The notes: generated by a model from the letters alone, not told the origin. A stretch of 42,306 bases of DNA from Planctomycetota bacterium (GCA_027624335.1 JAQBWV010000025.1:1-42306); one strand, 5' to 3'; positions 31,087 to 39,652 are shown, counted from the first letter of the stretch. Program-made: numbers and translations.

Positions 31087-31476
31087 CTAGATCAGTTCAG
31101 CTTCTTCGAGGACGTCCTCATCCGTGACGTTATCACTTTCGAGTTCCATCCCAGTCACGACATGTCGACGACTGAGGCGTTTACCGATCTTTCTATCAAT
31201 GGCACGTGTCAGTTGCTTGAGCGACTGCGCGATTGCCTGGTGAACAATTTCGCTGTGAGCGGTCACTGCGAAATCACCAAGAGATCCGGCACTGGCTGAT
31301 ATTCGACAACTCACGTCTGGATTCTCGCCGCGATGATGACCGATCTCGCTGAGGCTTATCGAGACCTGGTGAAGTCGAGGCGAAAACCTGCTGAGGCACT
31401 CGTCAACTCGATCTCGAATGAATCGGTCTCGACGTGAATTTGCAACCGCAAGATTGTCGTGAACGTTGATCTGCAT
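31087..31476 (-). CDS. HPF/RaiA-like ribosome-associated protein
   Basis: This 129-residue protein fits the short HPF/RaiA fold (beta-alpha-beta-beta-beta-alpha), which binds the 30S decoding centre and inactivates ribosomes in stress or stationary phase. It begins with the family-type strand MQINVHDNLAVANSRRDRFI, has the central segment VSISLSEIGHHRG, a strand VSCRISASAG, and the long C-terminal helix AIAQSLKQLTRAIDRKIGKR rich in basic residues. After the helix an acidic tail (ESDNVTDEDVLEEAELI) is unusual but short; there is no long-form dimerisation domain. GGAG lies about 10 bases before the ATG. It is probably expressed on its own, downstream of the CBS and hemerythrin-like genes on the same strand with a 231-bp gap. 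Confidence 0.8.
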   Translation of the reverse strand: MQINVHDNLAVANSRRDRFIRDRVDECLSRFSPRLHQVSISLSEIGHHRGENPDVSCRISASAGSLGDFAVTAHSEIVHQAIAQSLKQLTRAIDRKIGKRLSRRHVVTGMELESDNVTDEDVLEEAELI

Positions 31477-31707
31477 AGCATTTGCTCTCCGTGACGAAAC
31501 GGGACACGATCGAATGTTCGTAGCGCTACTTTTCTAAAGAGTATGGGTTAATTCAAACTCTCCATCTGTCGATGGACTGATGCCTGGTGAGTGCTCCTTC
31601 TGTTGTTGATTGTTTTGAAACTACTCTGGTTCACTAAATCCAGGATGTTGAACTGGATCGCCCTCGATTCGGCAGAAGCTCTAAAGCCATCAACGCTCCG
31701 CTTGCTT

Positions 31708-32655
31708 TTACTTCAGAACCGTTGCGACGTTCCCCGCTCCTGAACTCAGATATAACGGACTCAGAGTTGGCTTTTCTCGCGGGACTAAATACTGAACTGA
31801 ACGCAGCAGGTCTCGCCGGCTGATCTGACCCACCAGCTTTCCTTCAGCGATCACGGGAAAACGACGGGCTGACGTCAGGAAAAATTCCTGGGCAACTGAC
31901 ATCAGGTCATAATCTGGCCCGACCGTGGCAACATGCTTCATTGCAAAGTTTTCAACACGCCACTGCTGTCGTGGCGCCGGAGGGAACCATTCCGGGGTCT
32001 TCAGCGATCCCGGACTGGCGTCATAGCTATTGACCAGCCCGTTGAGCTCGGCACGCAGGACATCCCGCCTACTGATCTGACCAACCAGACGACCATGACT
32101 CAGCACCGGCAGACGCCGGTAGTGCGTTTCGCTGAATCGAGACCTCAGCTCAGTGAGCAGCGATTGTTCGGTTACCGTCCTGGCGCGGTCGGAATCCATC
32201 CAGCCTGACACTGGTCCGCTCGACATTTGATTCCATGTCACGTCAATAATAACCCGCATGGCTGACCGCTCTGAGAAAACTCCTCGAAACTGACCGGAAC
32301 CATCAATGACCGGAAGTCCCGAAACACGGTTCGTGAGCAGCAGGTTGATGGCGTCGAAGACGTCACACTGAGGGGAAACGGTGACAAGAGCCGTCGTCAT
32401 GCAGTCCTTCGCCCGAACGAACTGCGGAGCTTCGTCACAGCGGCGTTTGCGTTCGTCGTCAATCACCGAAAACGCATTCATGCACGACTTTTCGGAGAAC
32501 ATTCCCAGAAATCTGCCCTGCCGATCCACGATTGGAGCGCCAGAGATTTCCCGCTGCAGGAGGCGATCGATTCCGTCGAGAACATGTTCTTCAGGAGCCA
32601 GAGTTACCAGTCGCGTTGTCATGACGTTAGCGACGGTCAATTCGACTTCGTGCAT
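31708..32655 (-). CDS. Protein with four CBS domains
   Basis: This 315-residue cytoplasmic protein is built of four CBS motifs, two Bateman modules, which bind adenine nucleotides and act as energy sensors. CBS1 is about residues 6-60 (VANVMTTRLVTLAPEEHVLDG), CBS2 75-130 (DCMTTALVTVSPQCDVFDA; GLPVIDGSGQFRGVFSE), CBS3 155-205 (YRRLPVLSHGRLVGQISRRD) and CBS4 235-290 (RRFPVIAEGKLVGQISRRDLL). No catalytic domain is attached, so it probably regulates a partner. The ATG at 32655 has GGAG 8 bases upstream. It follows the hemerythrin-like gene by 79 bp on the same strand, so the two may form an operon. The target is unknown. Confidence 0.88.
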   Translation of the reverse strand: MHEVELTVANVMTTRLVTLAPEEHVLDGIDRLLQREISGAPIVDRQGRFLGMFSEKSCMNAFSVIDDERKRRCDEAPQFVRAKDCMTTALVTVSPQCDVFDAINLLLTNRVSGLPVIDGSGQFRGVFSERSAMRVIIDVTWNQMSSGPVSGWMDSDRARTVTEQSLLTELRSRFSETHYRRLPVLSHGRLVGQISRRDVLRAELNGLVNSYDASPGSLKTPEWFPPAPRQQWRVENFAMKHVATVGPDYDLMSVAQEFFLTSARRFPVIAEGKLVGQISRRDLLRSVQYLVPREKPTLSPLYLSSGAGNVATVLK

Positions 32656-32734
32656 GCTGTGTGCTCCAAGCGGTGATAAACGGAAAGCAGAAACCATACA
32701 GTGTCAATTGAGACGACGGGCTCGAGCCGGTCGG

Positions 32735-33175
32735 TCAGCCTTCTCCACCGATTTCGGTGCACCAGACATCCTGGAGCAGGACAGCTTCCCGGTGACTATG
32801 GTTCATCATCAGACTGACCCAGTTGCCAAGGTCGGCCTCAATTTCGGCGGCGAGGCGACTTAGTGGGAGAGCCCGATCAATTCGGTTTCGGAGGCGGCGG
32901 AGCGATCTGCACAGTTCAGTCTGCTCCGCTTCAATTTGTGCCACTCGCGAAATCAGATGCGGGAAGGAGCCGACAAGGTCGTCGTACCAGCCTTCACGGC
33001 TGGTGAGTTCCGACTGCTCGTTCATGGCACCGATCAAGGCGTCCAGGATCGGATGGAGCCATCGAAGGGCTTCCTCATCCAGATGGTCCTGAAGCATCTC
33101 TCTGATATCACCTACGAGTAACCAGGTAAGTGACGTGCATTGCTGAGGCTGTCTGCCGACGAGCGTGGGCTGCAT
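32735..33175 (-). CDS. Divergent hemerythrin-like helical protein
   Basis: This 146-residue all-helical protein begins after a short lead with LVGDIREMLQDHLDEEALRW, similar in layout to the H-x3-E pattern at the start of planctomycete hemerythrin-like proteins. It ends with NHSHREAVLLQDVWCTEIGGEG, which resembles their last helix and GxGD-type tail. Several expected His ligands seem to be absent, so metal binding is doubtful. The middle, LPLSRLAAEIEADLGNWVSLMM, is an amphipathic helix. A strong AAGGAG stands about 10 bases before the ATG at 33175. It is the first gene of a probable pair with the CBS protein. If the fold is right it could be an oxygen or redox sensor; otherwise it is a helical adaptor. 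The assignment is by pattern and uncertain. Confidence 0.45.
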   Translation of the reverse strand: MQPTLVGRQPQQCTSLTWLLVGDIREMLQDHLDEEALRWLHPILDALIGAMNEQSELTSREGWYDDLVGSFPHLISRVAQIEAEQTELCRSLRRLRNRIDRALPLSRLAAEIEADLGNWVSLMMNHSHREAVLLQDVWCTEIGGEG

Positions 33176-33644
33176 GGATAGGTCTCCTTGAGGAAATGAT
33201 CGTCTAAGTGAGACTCCCGAAAGTGTTAATGAGCCAAAGACGCTGATGGTGAGCGACTCTGGTCACAGTGTGCAAAATGCTACGGCTGAATGAGACGCAA
33301 AATGGGCAGAAGGTGTTTTCCAGAAAGCCGTATGCTTCGATCGATAGTCACGAGCAGAAGCTGTACCGAAATCGCGCATCGGGCGGAAATAGAAGTGAGA
33401 GCGGTCGTGATTGAGCGAAAGCGAGCGGTCACGACGCGGCATTCGACGAATGTCGGATGTTTGAAGGGATGACTTTCTTCTCAAGGTGAGGCGACCGAGC
33501 AAATGAATGCTCAGCGGTCGCCCGCTATCAAACCCGATTGGGTCTGACTTCCCGAGCACTGCGCTGTCCTGAATGTCGAGCAAAAACGTCAGCATTGCTG
33601 AGTCTCCGGCTTCGAACGCGGACTGAAATGAAACGCGGACTGAA
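33176..33644. other. Gene-free gap with stem-loop and 17-bp tandem repeat
   Basis: I see no supportable gene on either strand. A stem-loop with a 3-base bulge lies at 33491-33521 (GCGACCGAGCA pairs with TGCTCAGCGGTCGC). The 17-bp unit AACGCGGACTGAAATGA occurs twice in perfect tandem at 33615-33648; its last copy contains the ATG of the small open frame at 33645. A 110-codon minus-strand frame (33263-33595) has a possible ribosome binding site, but its product has no recognisable family. Confidence 0.5.
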
Positions 33645-33648
33645 ATGA
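33615..33648. repeat. Perfect 17-bp tandem duplication
   Basis: The unit AACGCGGACTGAAATGA is repeated twice without spacer. Its size and structure match the 18-bp duplications near 5490 and 5641, suggesting a recurrent slippage mechanism in this genome. Confidence 0.9.
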
Positions 33649-33980
33649 GTTATGTGCTGCATCTCGCGAGCAGCCTGGGAACTTTCCATCGATTCGGTCA
33701 AGATGAAACCGTCGAAGTAAAGGTACCCAATCTCCGAAGTTCGATGAACCTCACTTGTTCTGGTCTGTCAGTCTACAGACCCGGATTCCATATCCAATCG
33801 CAAAAACAAGATTCTCAACCACACTTCGTGAAAACGCCAGAATTGGCGAAAACGCTGCTTGACTCTTTGAAATTCGGCGATCTGAAATTCGCTGGCCGAT
33901 GCGACGAGTATTCGTTCCTGTTCGTCAAAAACAAAAGAACCACGGGCGACCGAAGAGTCAATTGCCTCAAGTGTGGGTAA
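33645..33980 (+). CDS. Small hypothetical protein (uncertain)
   Basis: This is a 111-codon frame with no family I recognise. The product is basic, with no signal peptide or membrane segment, and ends with a C-x-x-C pair (CLKC). Its AT content is higher than that of the neighbours. The start lies inside the 17-bp duplication, and no clear ribosome binding site precedes it. It may be spurious; it is listed only because no other feature explains the stretch. Confidence 0.25.
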   Translation: MSYVLHLASSLGTFHRFGQDETVEVKVPNLRSSMNLTCSGLSVYRPGFHIQSQKQDSQPHFVKTPELAKTLLDSLKFGDLKFAGRCDEYSFLFVKNKRTTGDRRVNCLKCG

Positions 33981-34500
33981 GTTTCCATAGATTTAGTCGG
34001 ATGTCGCGTATTGAATGGCTGCCTGGTCGGATTCGAGACGGCAGAAGCTGGCGAAAGACCGTTGCTCGATCGTTCGGCGGCGCTGTTCAGCCATCCTTCA
34101 CGATCAGGTTGCGGTGATGGTGGCGTGGAACCCTGTGGCTCACGCGGGTGTCTGAGTCGTCGCCTTTCTGTGGTGGCTGTCGGTCGATGACGGTTTGCTT
34201 CAGCGGTCGAGGTCTGACCGAGGGAGCGACAGCGTGTTTGCTTCTTGTCAGCAATTAAGTGGTTTGCTCACATAATCCGGGAACGGAAGTTTCGTGTCAC
34301 TCGTCTGTTTGCCAGATTGGCAGACGATCACGGTTGGCTGTGGCGACGGACAATTTCTTCACAACTATCTATCTCAACTTGAGATAACGAGTCTGCCGTT
34401 CAGCGCGACAGCGAGTGGCGTGGTTGTTGCTCTATCCGGCGAGTGGGAAATGGTTCGCCGAAGGCGGCTGCACATCGTAGTTGCCTGTGAGGAGTCGAAG
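33981..34500. other. Gene-free gap upstream of the TPR-like gene
   Basis: About 520 bp hold no recognisable gene or clear hairpin. The frame of the TPR-like gene stays open back to 34294, but the added 69 codons do not look like protein sequence. The promoter of that gene should lie here. Confidence 0.45.
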
Positions 34501-34983
34501 ATGATTGTCAATTCAGTAAACCGAACAATACGACGACTGACCGCAGCCGAAGGCTATCTCGAACTGGAACTTCCTGCCGAAGCGCTCGTCGAACTGCAGA
34601 AAATTCAGAATCCTGGACCTTTCGGGGGTCCTTTCATGTGGTTAACGGGCGAGGCCTTGCGGAAACAGGGTTTGTTTGACGAAGCGATTGCTCCGCTGAG
34701 ACAAGCCGCTCGAGCGCTGCCATTGCCGACCGGACGTCACGCGTGGGATGCACTACGAGAGTGTCTCGAAAAGTCGGGCCGATCCGCTGCAGCTGAAGAC
34801 ATGAATCAGGCGATGGAGTATCTGGAAAAACGGAGCGGAATTGACTGTCAGGGGAAAAGCCGAACGGACTCCCGATCAACGATTCGTATTGACATCCCTC
34901 ATTTTGGTAAGCTGCAGATCGACTTTGACAGCAAGGAAGGGTTGACCATCAAGGTCAATCCAGAAGGAGACAGTCAAACTTGA
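34501..34983 (+). CDS. Small TPR-like protein
   Basis: This 160-residue protein has two or three helical hairpins of tetratricopeptide type: about residues 9-40 (RLTAAEGYLELELPAEALVE), 50-80 (WLTGEALRKQGLFDEAIAPL) and 85-112 (AWDALRECLEKSGRSAAAED). The characteristic Ala/Gly/Leu spacing (EALRKQGLFDEAIAPLRQA) is clear in the middle repeat. The C-terminal 40 residues form short strands (TIRIDIPHFGKLQIDFD). GAGGAG lies 7 bases before the ATG at 34501, which fixes the start well. It may be a protein-interaction adaptor. An intrinsic terminator follows, so it is probably monocistronic. Confidence 0.72.
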   Translation: MIVNSVNRTIRRLTAAEGYLELELPAEALVELQKIQNPGPFGGPFMWLTGEALRKQGLFDEAIAPLRQAARALPLPTGRHAWDALRECLEKSGRSAAAEDMNQAMEYLEKRSGIDCQGKSRTDSRSTIRIDIPHFGKLQIDFDSKEGLTIKVNPEGDSQT

Positions 34984-35045
34984 CGGTCGTGTGATTCGGC
35001 AAGGCAGATACCCTCGACGCTTTAGACAATTAAATCTTCGGGCTG

Positions 35046-35104
35046 GCTCCTTCGGGAGCTGGTCCTGGCCCCGCATGATCTGGCCCGACATGCGGGGCTG
35101 TTTT
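35046..35104 (+). terminator. Intrinsic terminator after the TPR-like gene
   Basis: A short hairpin GCTCC-TTCG-GGAGC (35046-35059) with a UUCG tetraloop is followed by a perfect 10-bp stem GCCCCGCATG / CATGCGGGGC (35068-35077 and 35089-35098) with an 11-base loop, then TGTTTT. The second hairpin plus T-tract is a standard rho-independent terminator on the plus strand. Confidence 0.88.
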
Positions 35105-35272
35105 GTATCGTCATCTTTGTACCGTCATCGGCAGGCAAGTTGGCGTTGTTCGGCGTGAGTCTCTTTTCATGCCGTCGTCGGCGATTCAGAATGCAGATCA
35201 ATCCGAATTAATAGCTGCAGGATGGACGGTCGGTTGCAGCAGGACGCCACTTGAACAGTCAGGGAAGAACAC

Positions 35273-36100
35273 GTGGAAGATTTACAGCACGAAGATCAAT
35301 TGCCGGAACTTGATGGCGGAACGTTGCTGTTGTCATTTTCTGGCTGGATGGACGGAGGGGATGCATCAACCGGGACGGTCAGTCGTCTAATTCGCCTCCT
35401 TGACGCCGAGCCGGTCGCCTCGATCGATATCGAGCCCTACTACATTTTCAACCTGCCAGGATCGATGGAGCACACGGCGCAGTTTCGACCGCACATCGAC
35501 ATTGAGGATGGTCTCGTTAAGTCGGTCGACATGCCGACGAACGAGTTTTTCTACGCGCAGTCGGCCAACCTGCTTCTCTTTAAAGGCAAGGAACCTAATC
35601 TGAAGTGGCGGACGTTTGGCGATTGTATTTTCGACGTGGCGAGGCAGTGCTGCGTGTCGCGTCTGATGTTCGTCGGTTCATTTGGCGGAATGGTCCCGCA
35701 CACTCGCGAACCTCGAATGCACGTCACGTGTTCGGACGAAAAACTGCGTGACGAAATGGATCAATTCGGGCTTCGCCGAACGGGATACGAAGGGCCGGGT
35801 TCCTTCATGACGTACCTGATGTCGAAGGCTTCGGAGCAGGGGCTCGACATGGTTTCTCTCGTGGCGGAAATTCCTGGCTATCTACAGGGAACGAATCCAT
35901 TCTGCATCGAGGCCATCACTCGCCGACTGGCAGCGATTCTGAAACTGTCACCGAACATGGACGAGCTGCGCACGACCAGCAACGCATGGGAGCAGGAAAT
36001 CTCATCCATCATCCAGGAGAACGAAGAGATGGCCAGGAAGATTCTCGAACTGGAAGACGAATACGACCGCGACCTGCTCGAACAGAACGAGGATTCATAG
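35273..36100 (+). CDS. PAC2 family protein
   Basis: This 275-residue protein belongs to the PAC2 family, related to archaeal/eukaryotic proteasome assembly chaperones and also common in actinobacteria. Landmarks are LLLSFSGWMDGGDASTGTVS at residue 18, IEPYYIFNLPGSMEHTAQFRP, LLLFKGKEPNLKWRTF, RLMFVGSFGGMVPHTREPRM and LVAEIPGYLQGTNPFCIEA. The C-terminal 45 residues form an acidic coiled-coil-like helix (WEQEISSIIQENEEMARKIL). The GTG at 35273 is the first start in a good position, with AGGGA 8 bases upstream. Bacterial PAC2 proteins have no settled function; cytoplasmic location is expected. No proteasome or Pup gene is in the window. Confidence 0.88.
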   Translation: MEDLQHEDQLPELDGGTLLLSFSGWMDGGDASTGTVSRLIRLLDAEPVASIDIEPYYIFNLPGSMEHTAQFRPHIDIEDGLVKSVDMPTNEFFYAQSANLLLFKGKEPNLKWRTFGDCIFDVARQCCVSRLMFVGSFGGMVPHTREPRMHVTCSDEKLRDEMDQFGLRRTGYEGPGSFMTYLMSKASEQGLDMVSLVAEIPGYLQGTNPFCIEAITRRLAAILKLSPNMDELRTTSNAWEQEISSIIQENEEMARKILELEDEYDRDLLEQNEDS

Positions 36101-36476
36101 CTCTCGACTTTGTCGGTCAGTCCGGCGGACTTCCTCTGTGACTGTGTTACTCGCGACGCAGCCTTTGGCCTGCGTTTGATAGAACCTGGCCGACGCGGAG
36201 TCCAATCTCGACTCGCTAATCTGAAAAGTCTGGCCTCACGGACGCCACTACTCCCCCGATCGCAGGCTGGCCAACCACCCCGAGCCCCAACCCCGCACCG
36301 CCGAAGCCACTGCGAGATCCGCCTCCGTTTTTCAGCACCCACCGACGACCGTCACTCTTGACGCACTGCTTCGCTGACACCGTGAGATCGCATCCGTTAT
36401 GTTTTGAGAATCGATGCCAGATGGCGAAGGGCATCGCCCCGACGTGTCTCACTGAAGTTGCCCACGAGAGAGAAGT
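36101..36476. other. Gap before the second sulfatase, nothing recognised
   Basis: These 376 bp hold no gene, clear hairpin or repeat that I can support. The stretch near 36250-36300 is C-rich on the plus strand. The sulfatase promoter should lie here. Confidence 0.4.
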
Positions 36477-38219
36477 ATGAGAATGCCCGATTGTCATGTC
36501 CTGGCGGGAGCGAGTTGCCGCTGTGAAGTCCGTGCTTATCCAGAGTACTCTCGGAATCGTTTTTCCGGGACAGCGGACTCTGCGACGCTGCAGACGCAAT
36601 GTAAGAGTACCTTGTCGGCAGGCGGCAGGGTTCTAATTTCCGCAGCACTGGCGATCGTCCTGCTGAACACGGCGAGCGTTCCTGCATTTGCCGCTGATGT
36701 GCGCCCGCGTCCGAACATCGTTCTGATCATGGCTGATGATCTGGGGTTCTCGGATCTCGGTTGCTACGGCTCAGAGATCGAAACTCCGAATCTGGATGCG
36801 CTGGCCGAGGCGGGGCTACGGTTTTCGCAGTTTTATAACACCGCGAAGTGTCACTCTTCGCGAGTCTCTCTGTTGACCGGCCTGTACTGCGATCAAGCGG
36901 GTAGCGAAAGCCTGCGGCGGGGTGCGACGATTGCTGAAGTCGTGTCCAAAGCGGGTTACTCGACCTCGATGGTGGGGAAGTGGCATCTCAGTAAGCAGCC
37001 GACGGATTTCGGATTCGAACGCTACTGGGGTCATCTTTCCGGAGCGACAAACTTCTTCACCGGAGATGACACCTTTCGACTGAATGGCGAACCGTGGGCC
37101 GTGCCGAAGATGTTGAACGGGAGACCGTTTTACACGACTCATGCGATTACCGATTTCGCTCTGGAGTTCGTTGACCAGGCAACGGAAAGCGACAAGCCGT
37201 TTCTGCTGTATACCGCTTTTAACGCTCCTCATTATCCGTTGCAGGCGCCGCAGAAAGATGTCGAGAAATACGAAGGACGCTATGACGCTGGCTGGGACGC
37301 TCTTCGATTGTCGCGGCATCAGAACCAGCTCGACTCCGGGTTGCTGTCGAGAAAATGGCAATTGAGTCCTCGACCGGATCACATCCCCGCCTGGGACACT
37401 CTCACGCCGGAGGAACGTCAGTGGGAAGCCGATCGGATGGAAGTGTTTGCCGCGATGGTCGACGTGCTGGACCTGAATGTCGGTCGCCTCGTCAGTCATC
37501 TGAAGGAGAAAGGCGTCTACGACAACACACTGATTCTTTTCTGCTCGGACAATGGTGCGTGTCCGTTTGAGCGAACTCGAGGGAAAGAACTGAAGCCGTG
37601 GGATCCGAAATCTTACTGGACCTACGATGCCAGTTGGGCACATGCCGGCAACACACCGTTTCGACTTTACAAACAGAACCAGCACGAAGGCGGTATTTCC
37701 TCACCGCTGATCGTTCACTGGCCGAACGGGCTGAAGACGCAACCAGGATCAGTAACCGATCAGCCGGGCCATCTGATCGACTTCATGGCGACATTCATCG
37801 ATCTGGCTGATGCCGAATACCCGACAAAGATTGGCGAGCGAACGATTGACCCGTTGCAGGGCCAGTCGCTGCTGCCGATCTTCCGCGGCGAAACGCGGAA
37901 AAGCCACGATCAGATTTACTTCCACTTCAGTTCAGACCGTGCGTTGCGACAGGGACCGTGGAAACTGGTATCGGCGAAACTCGGTCGGTGGGAACTGTAC
38001 AACCTCGACGAAGACCGGACCGAGCTGCACGATCTCGCCTCAAAGCATCCCGAACGCGTTTCCGCCATGGCCGCCGAATGGTTCCGAGTGGCGCAGGACG
38101 TCGAGCGGTTAAAGGGACAAGGACTTGCTCCTGTCGGCGACAGAATCAAGCCGTTGAATTTCAGGACTGTTGCCGGGCAGGATGCCCAACCGGGTAAGCC
38201 ACGTCGAAAGAAGAAATGA
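36477..38219 (+). CDS. Exported sulfatase with C-x-S-x-R signature
   Basis: This is a 580-residue S1-type sulfatase. A hydrophobic signal-like segment (LISAALAIVLLNTASVPAFA) lies at residues 53-72, after a 50-residue basic lead, so the true start may be nearer to it (for example the TTG near 36612). The metal Asp pair is D87-D88 (NIVLIMADDLG), and the cofactor site is C125-H-S127-S-R129 followed by VSLLTG: C-x-S-x-R in place of C-x-P-x-R. VGKWHL, FCSDNGACPFER and WELYNLDEDRTELHDLA are further S1 landmarks. The C-terminus is a Lys/Arg-rich tail (GKPRRKKK). It probably acts on sulfated polysaccharide outside the cytoplasm. It converges with the ManD-like gene, 52 bp away. Confidence 0.9.
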   Translation: MRMPDCHVLAGASCRCEVRAYPEYSRNRFSGTADSATLQTQCKSTLSAGGRVLISAALAIVLLNTASVPAFAADVRPRPNIVLIMADDLGFSDLGCYGSEIETPNLDALAEAGLRFSQFYNTAKCHSSRVSLLTGLYCDQAGSESLRRGATIAEVVSKAGYSTSMVGKWHLSKQPTDFGFERYWGHLSGATNFFTGDDTFRLNGEPWAVPKMLNGRPFYTTHAITDFALEFVDQATESDKPFLLYTAFNAPHYPLQAPQKDVEKYEGRYDAGWDALRLSRHQNQLDSGLLSRKWQLSPRPDHIPAWDTLTPEERQWEADRMEVFAAMVDVLDLNVGRLVSHLKEKGVYDNTLILFCSDNGACPFERTRGKELKPWDPKSYWTYDASWAHAGNTPFRLYKQNQHEGGISSPLIVHWPNGLKTQPGSVTDQPGHLIDFMATFIDLADAEYPTKIGERTIDPLQGQSLLPIFRGETRKSHDQIYFHFSSDRALRQGPWKLVSAKLGRWELYNLDEDRTELHDLASKHPERVSAMAAEWFRVAQDVERLKGQGLAPVGDRIKPLNFRTVAGQDAQPGKPRRKKK

Positions 38220-38271
38220 CGCACAACCGGACGTTGGGCGAGCAATGTGAAGAACCGAAGCAGCGATCATC

Positions 38272-39501
38272 TCAAGGGCGGACGCAGCTGCCGTCTCGGC
38301 GGCGGATTGCTGGCCAGGCTCCGTTGAACGGATGAGTGGGGTACGGGAATTTTGCAGCGAGGTCTTCATCGAGATCGATGCCCCAGCCAGGAGCCTCGTT
38401 CGGCCAGAGCATCCCGTCGTTGAGATGTGGGCAACCGGGGAAGACGTCCTGTGTTGCCTGATTGAAAACGGTGAATTCCTGAATCCCGAAGTTTGAAATC
38501 GAGACGTCCAGCGCGAGATTCGCCGCGTGACCGATAGGTGACGTATCGCCCGGTCCGTGCCACGCGGTTCGGACACTGAAGAATTCGCACAGCGCCGCGA
38601 TCTTGCGAGCCATCGACAATCCCCCGACGTCCGACAGGTGGACACGAATAAAGTCGATAAGCTGGTCGCGTATCAGCGGCAGATACTCGTTGACGTTGGT
38701 GAATAACTCGCCCATCGCCAGAGGGATGTGACTGGCTTCGCGCAGTCGGCGAAAGTACGTCAACTCTTCTGGAGGCAAAGGGTCTTCGAGAAAGAACAGC
38801 CGGTACGGTTCCAGATCCTTAGCCAGCTGCACTGCCAGCGGGGCTGGCAGTCGTTCGTGAATGTCGTGCAGCAATTCGATTTCGTCGCCCAGGTGCGTTC
38901 GCACATGATCGAACAGTCGAGGGGCGAGCCTCGCATAATCGCACGGTTCGAAAATGTTCTGCGGGCTGGTGGGACCATTGACCCGCTCGTGCGGCTTGAG
39001 GTCCGATTCCGTTCCGTAAGTCGACTGCCCCGGAACTTCGGACTGAATTCGGATATGTCGAAAGCCCTCCGACATCAACTCGCGAGCGCGATCTGTCACT
39101 TCGGCAAAGTCTCGACCGCTGGCGTGAACGTAGACGGGAGCAGCCATTCGACACTTGCCGCCCAGCAGATCATGAACGGGCATGCCGGCTCGTTTGCCTT
39201 TGATGTCCCACAGAGCCATGTCGACACCCGACAACGCGTTGTTCAGCACCGGCCCCTGTCGCCAGTACGAACTGACATACGACGACTGAAAGATGTCCTC
39301 GATTTCGCTGACATCGCGACCACGCAGGAACGGATCGAGGTAACTCTCCACTGCTGCAATCACTGCCAGTGGTCGCTGCGTGAACGTCGCGCAGCCAAGT
39401 CCGTACAGGCCAGGTTCACTGGTCTCAACTTTTACGACAACAAGTCGAATGTCTGCCGGGGCGGTGGCGATGCAGCGGATTCTCTGAATGGTCACGGTCA
39501 T
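38272..39501 (-). CDS. Enolase-superfamily D-mannonate dehydratase-like enzyme (ManD/RspA type)
   Basis: This 409-residue cytoplasmic protein has the capping domain and barrel of the mandelate racemase subgroup. Metal ligands fit D213 (LLHDIHERL), E239 (FFLEDPL) and E265 (AMGELFTN); His215 follows in the same strand as in ManD enzymes, and Tyr162 in the GQSTYG loop fits the catalytic Tyr. HGPGDTSPIGHAANLALD and ISNFGIQEF are ManD/RspA hallmarks. The expected reaction is dehydration of D-mannonate or a related hexonate to 2-keto-3-deoxygluconate. The start at 39501 has AGAGG about 8 bases upstream; the open frame to 39792 crosses the palindromic repeat and is not coding. It is divergent from the second enolase-superfamily gene. 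Confidence 0.9.
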   Translation of the reverse strand: MTVTIQRIRCIATAPADIRLVVVKVETSEPGLYGLGCATFTQRPLAVIAAVESYLDPFLRGRDVSEIEDIFQSSYVSSYWRQGPVLNNALSGVDMALWDIKGKRAGMPVHDLLGGKCRMAAPVYVHASGRDFAEVTDRARELMSEGFRHIRIQSEVPGQSTYGTESDLKPHERVNGPTSPQNIFEPCDYARLAPRLFDHVRTHLGDEIELLHDIHERLPAPLAVQLAKDLEPYRLFFLEDPLPPEELTYFRRLREASHIPLAMGELFTNVNEYLPLIRDQLIDFIRVHLSDVGGLSMARKIAALCEFFSVRTAWHGPGDTSPIGHAANLALDVSISNFGIQEFTVFNQATQDVFPGCPHLNDGMLWPNEAPGWGIDLDEDLAAKFPYPTHPFNGAWPAIRRRDGSCVRP

Positions 39502-39652
39502 TGATGGCCTCTTTGGTCGTCGCTTCCATGTTCTGTACAGGTCTCTATTCTGGCACGCAGGCTCAAAGACGCAAAGCACTGAACTGAGACCGCACCGCAG
39601 TTGAGTTACTTCCCAGCGGAAGCTTGTTGTGCTGACATCACCAGGAAGGGTA

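Noticed and set aside
33263..33595. 110-codon minus-strand frame with GGAG upstream
   Set aside because: No family, no domain pattern, biased composition; a ribosome-site match alone is too weak.
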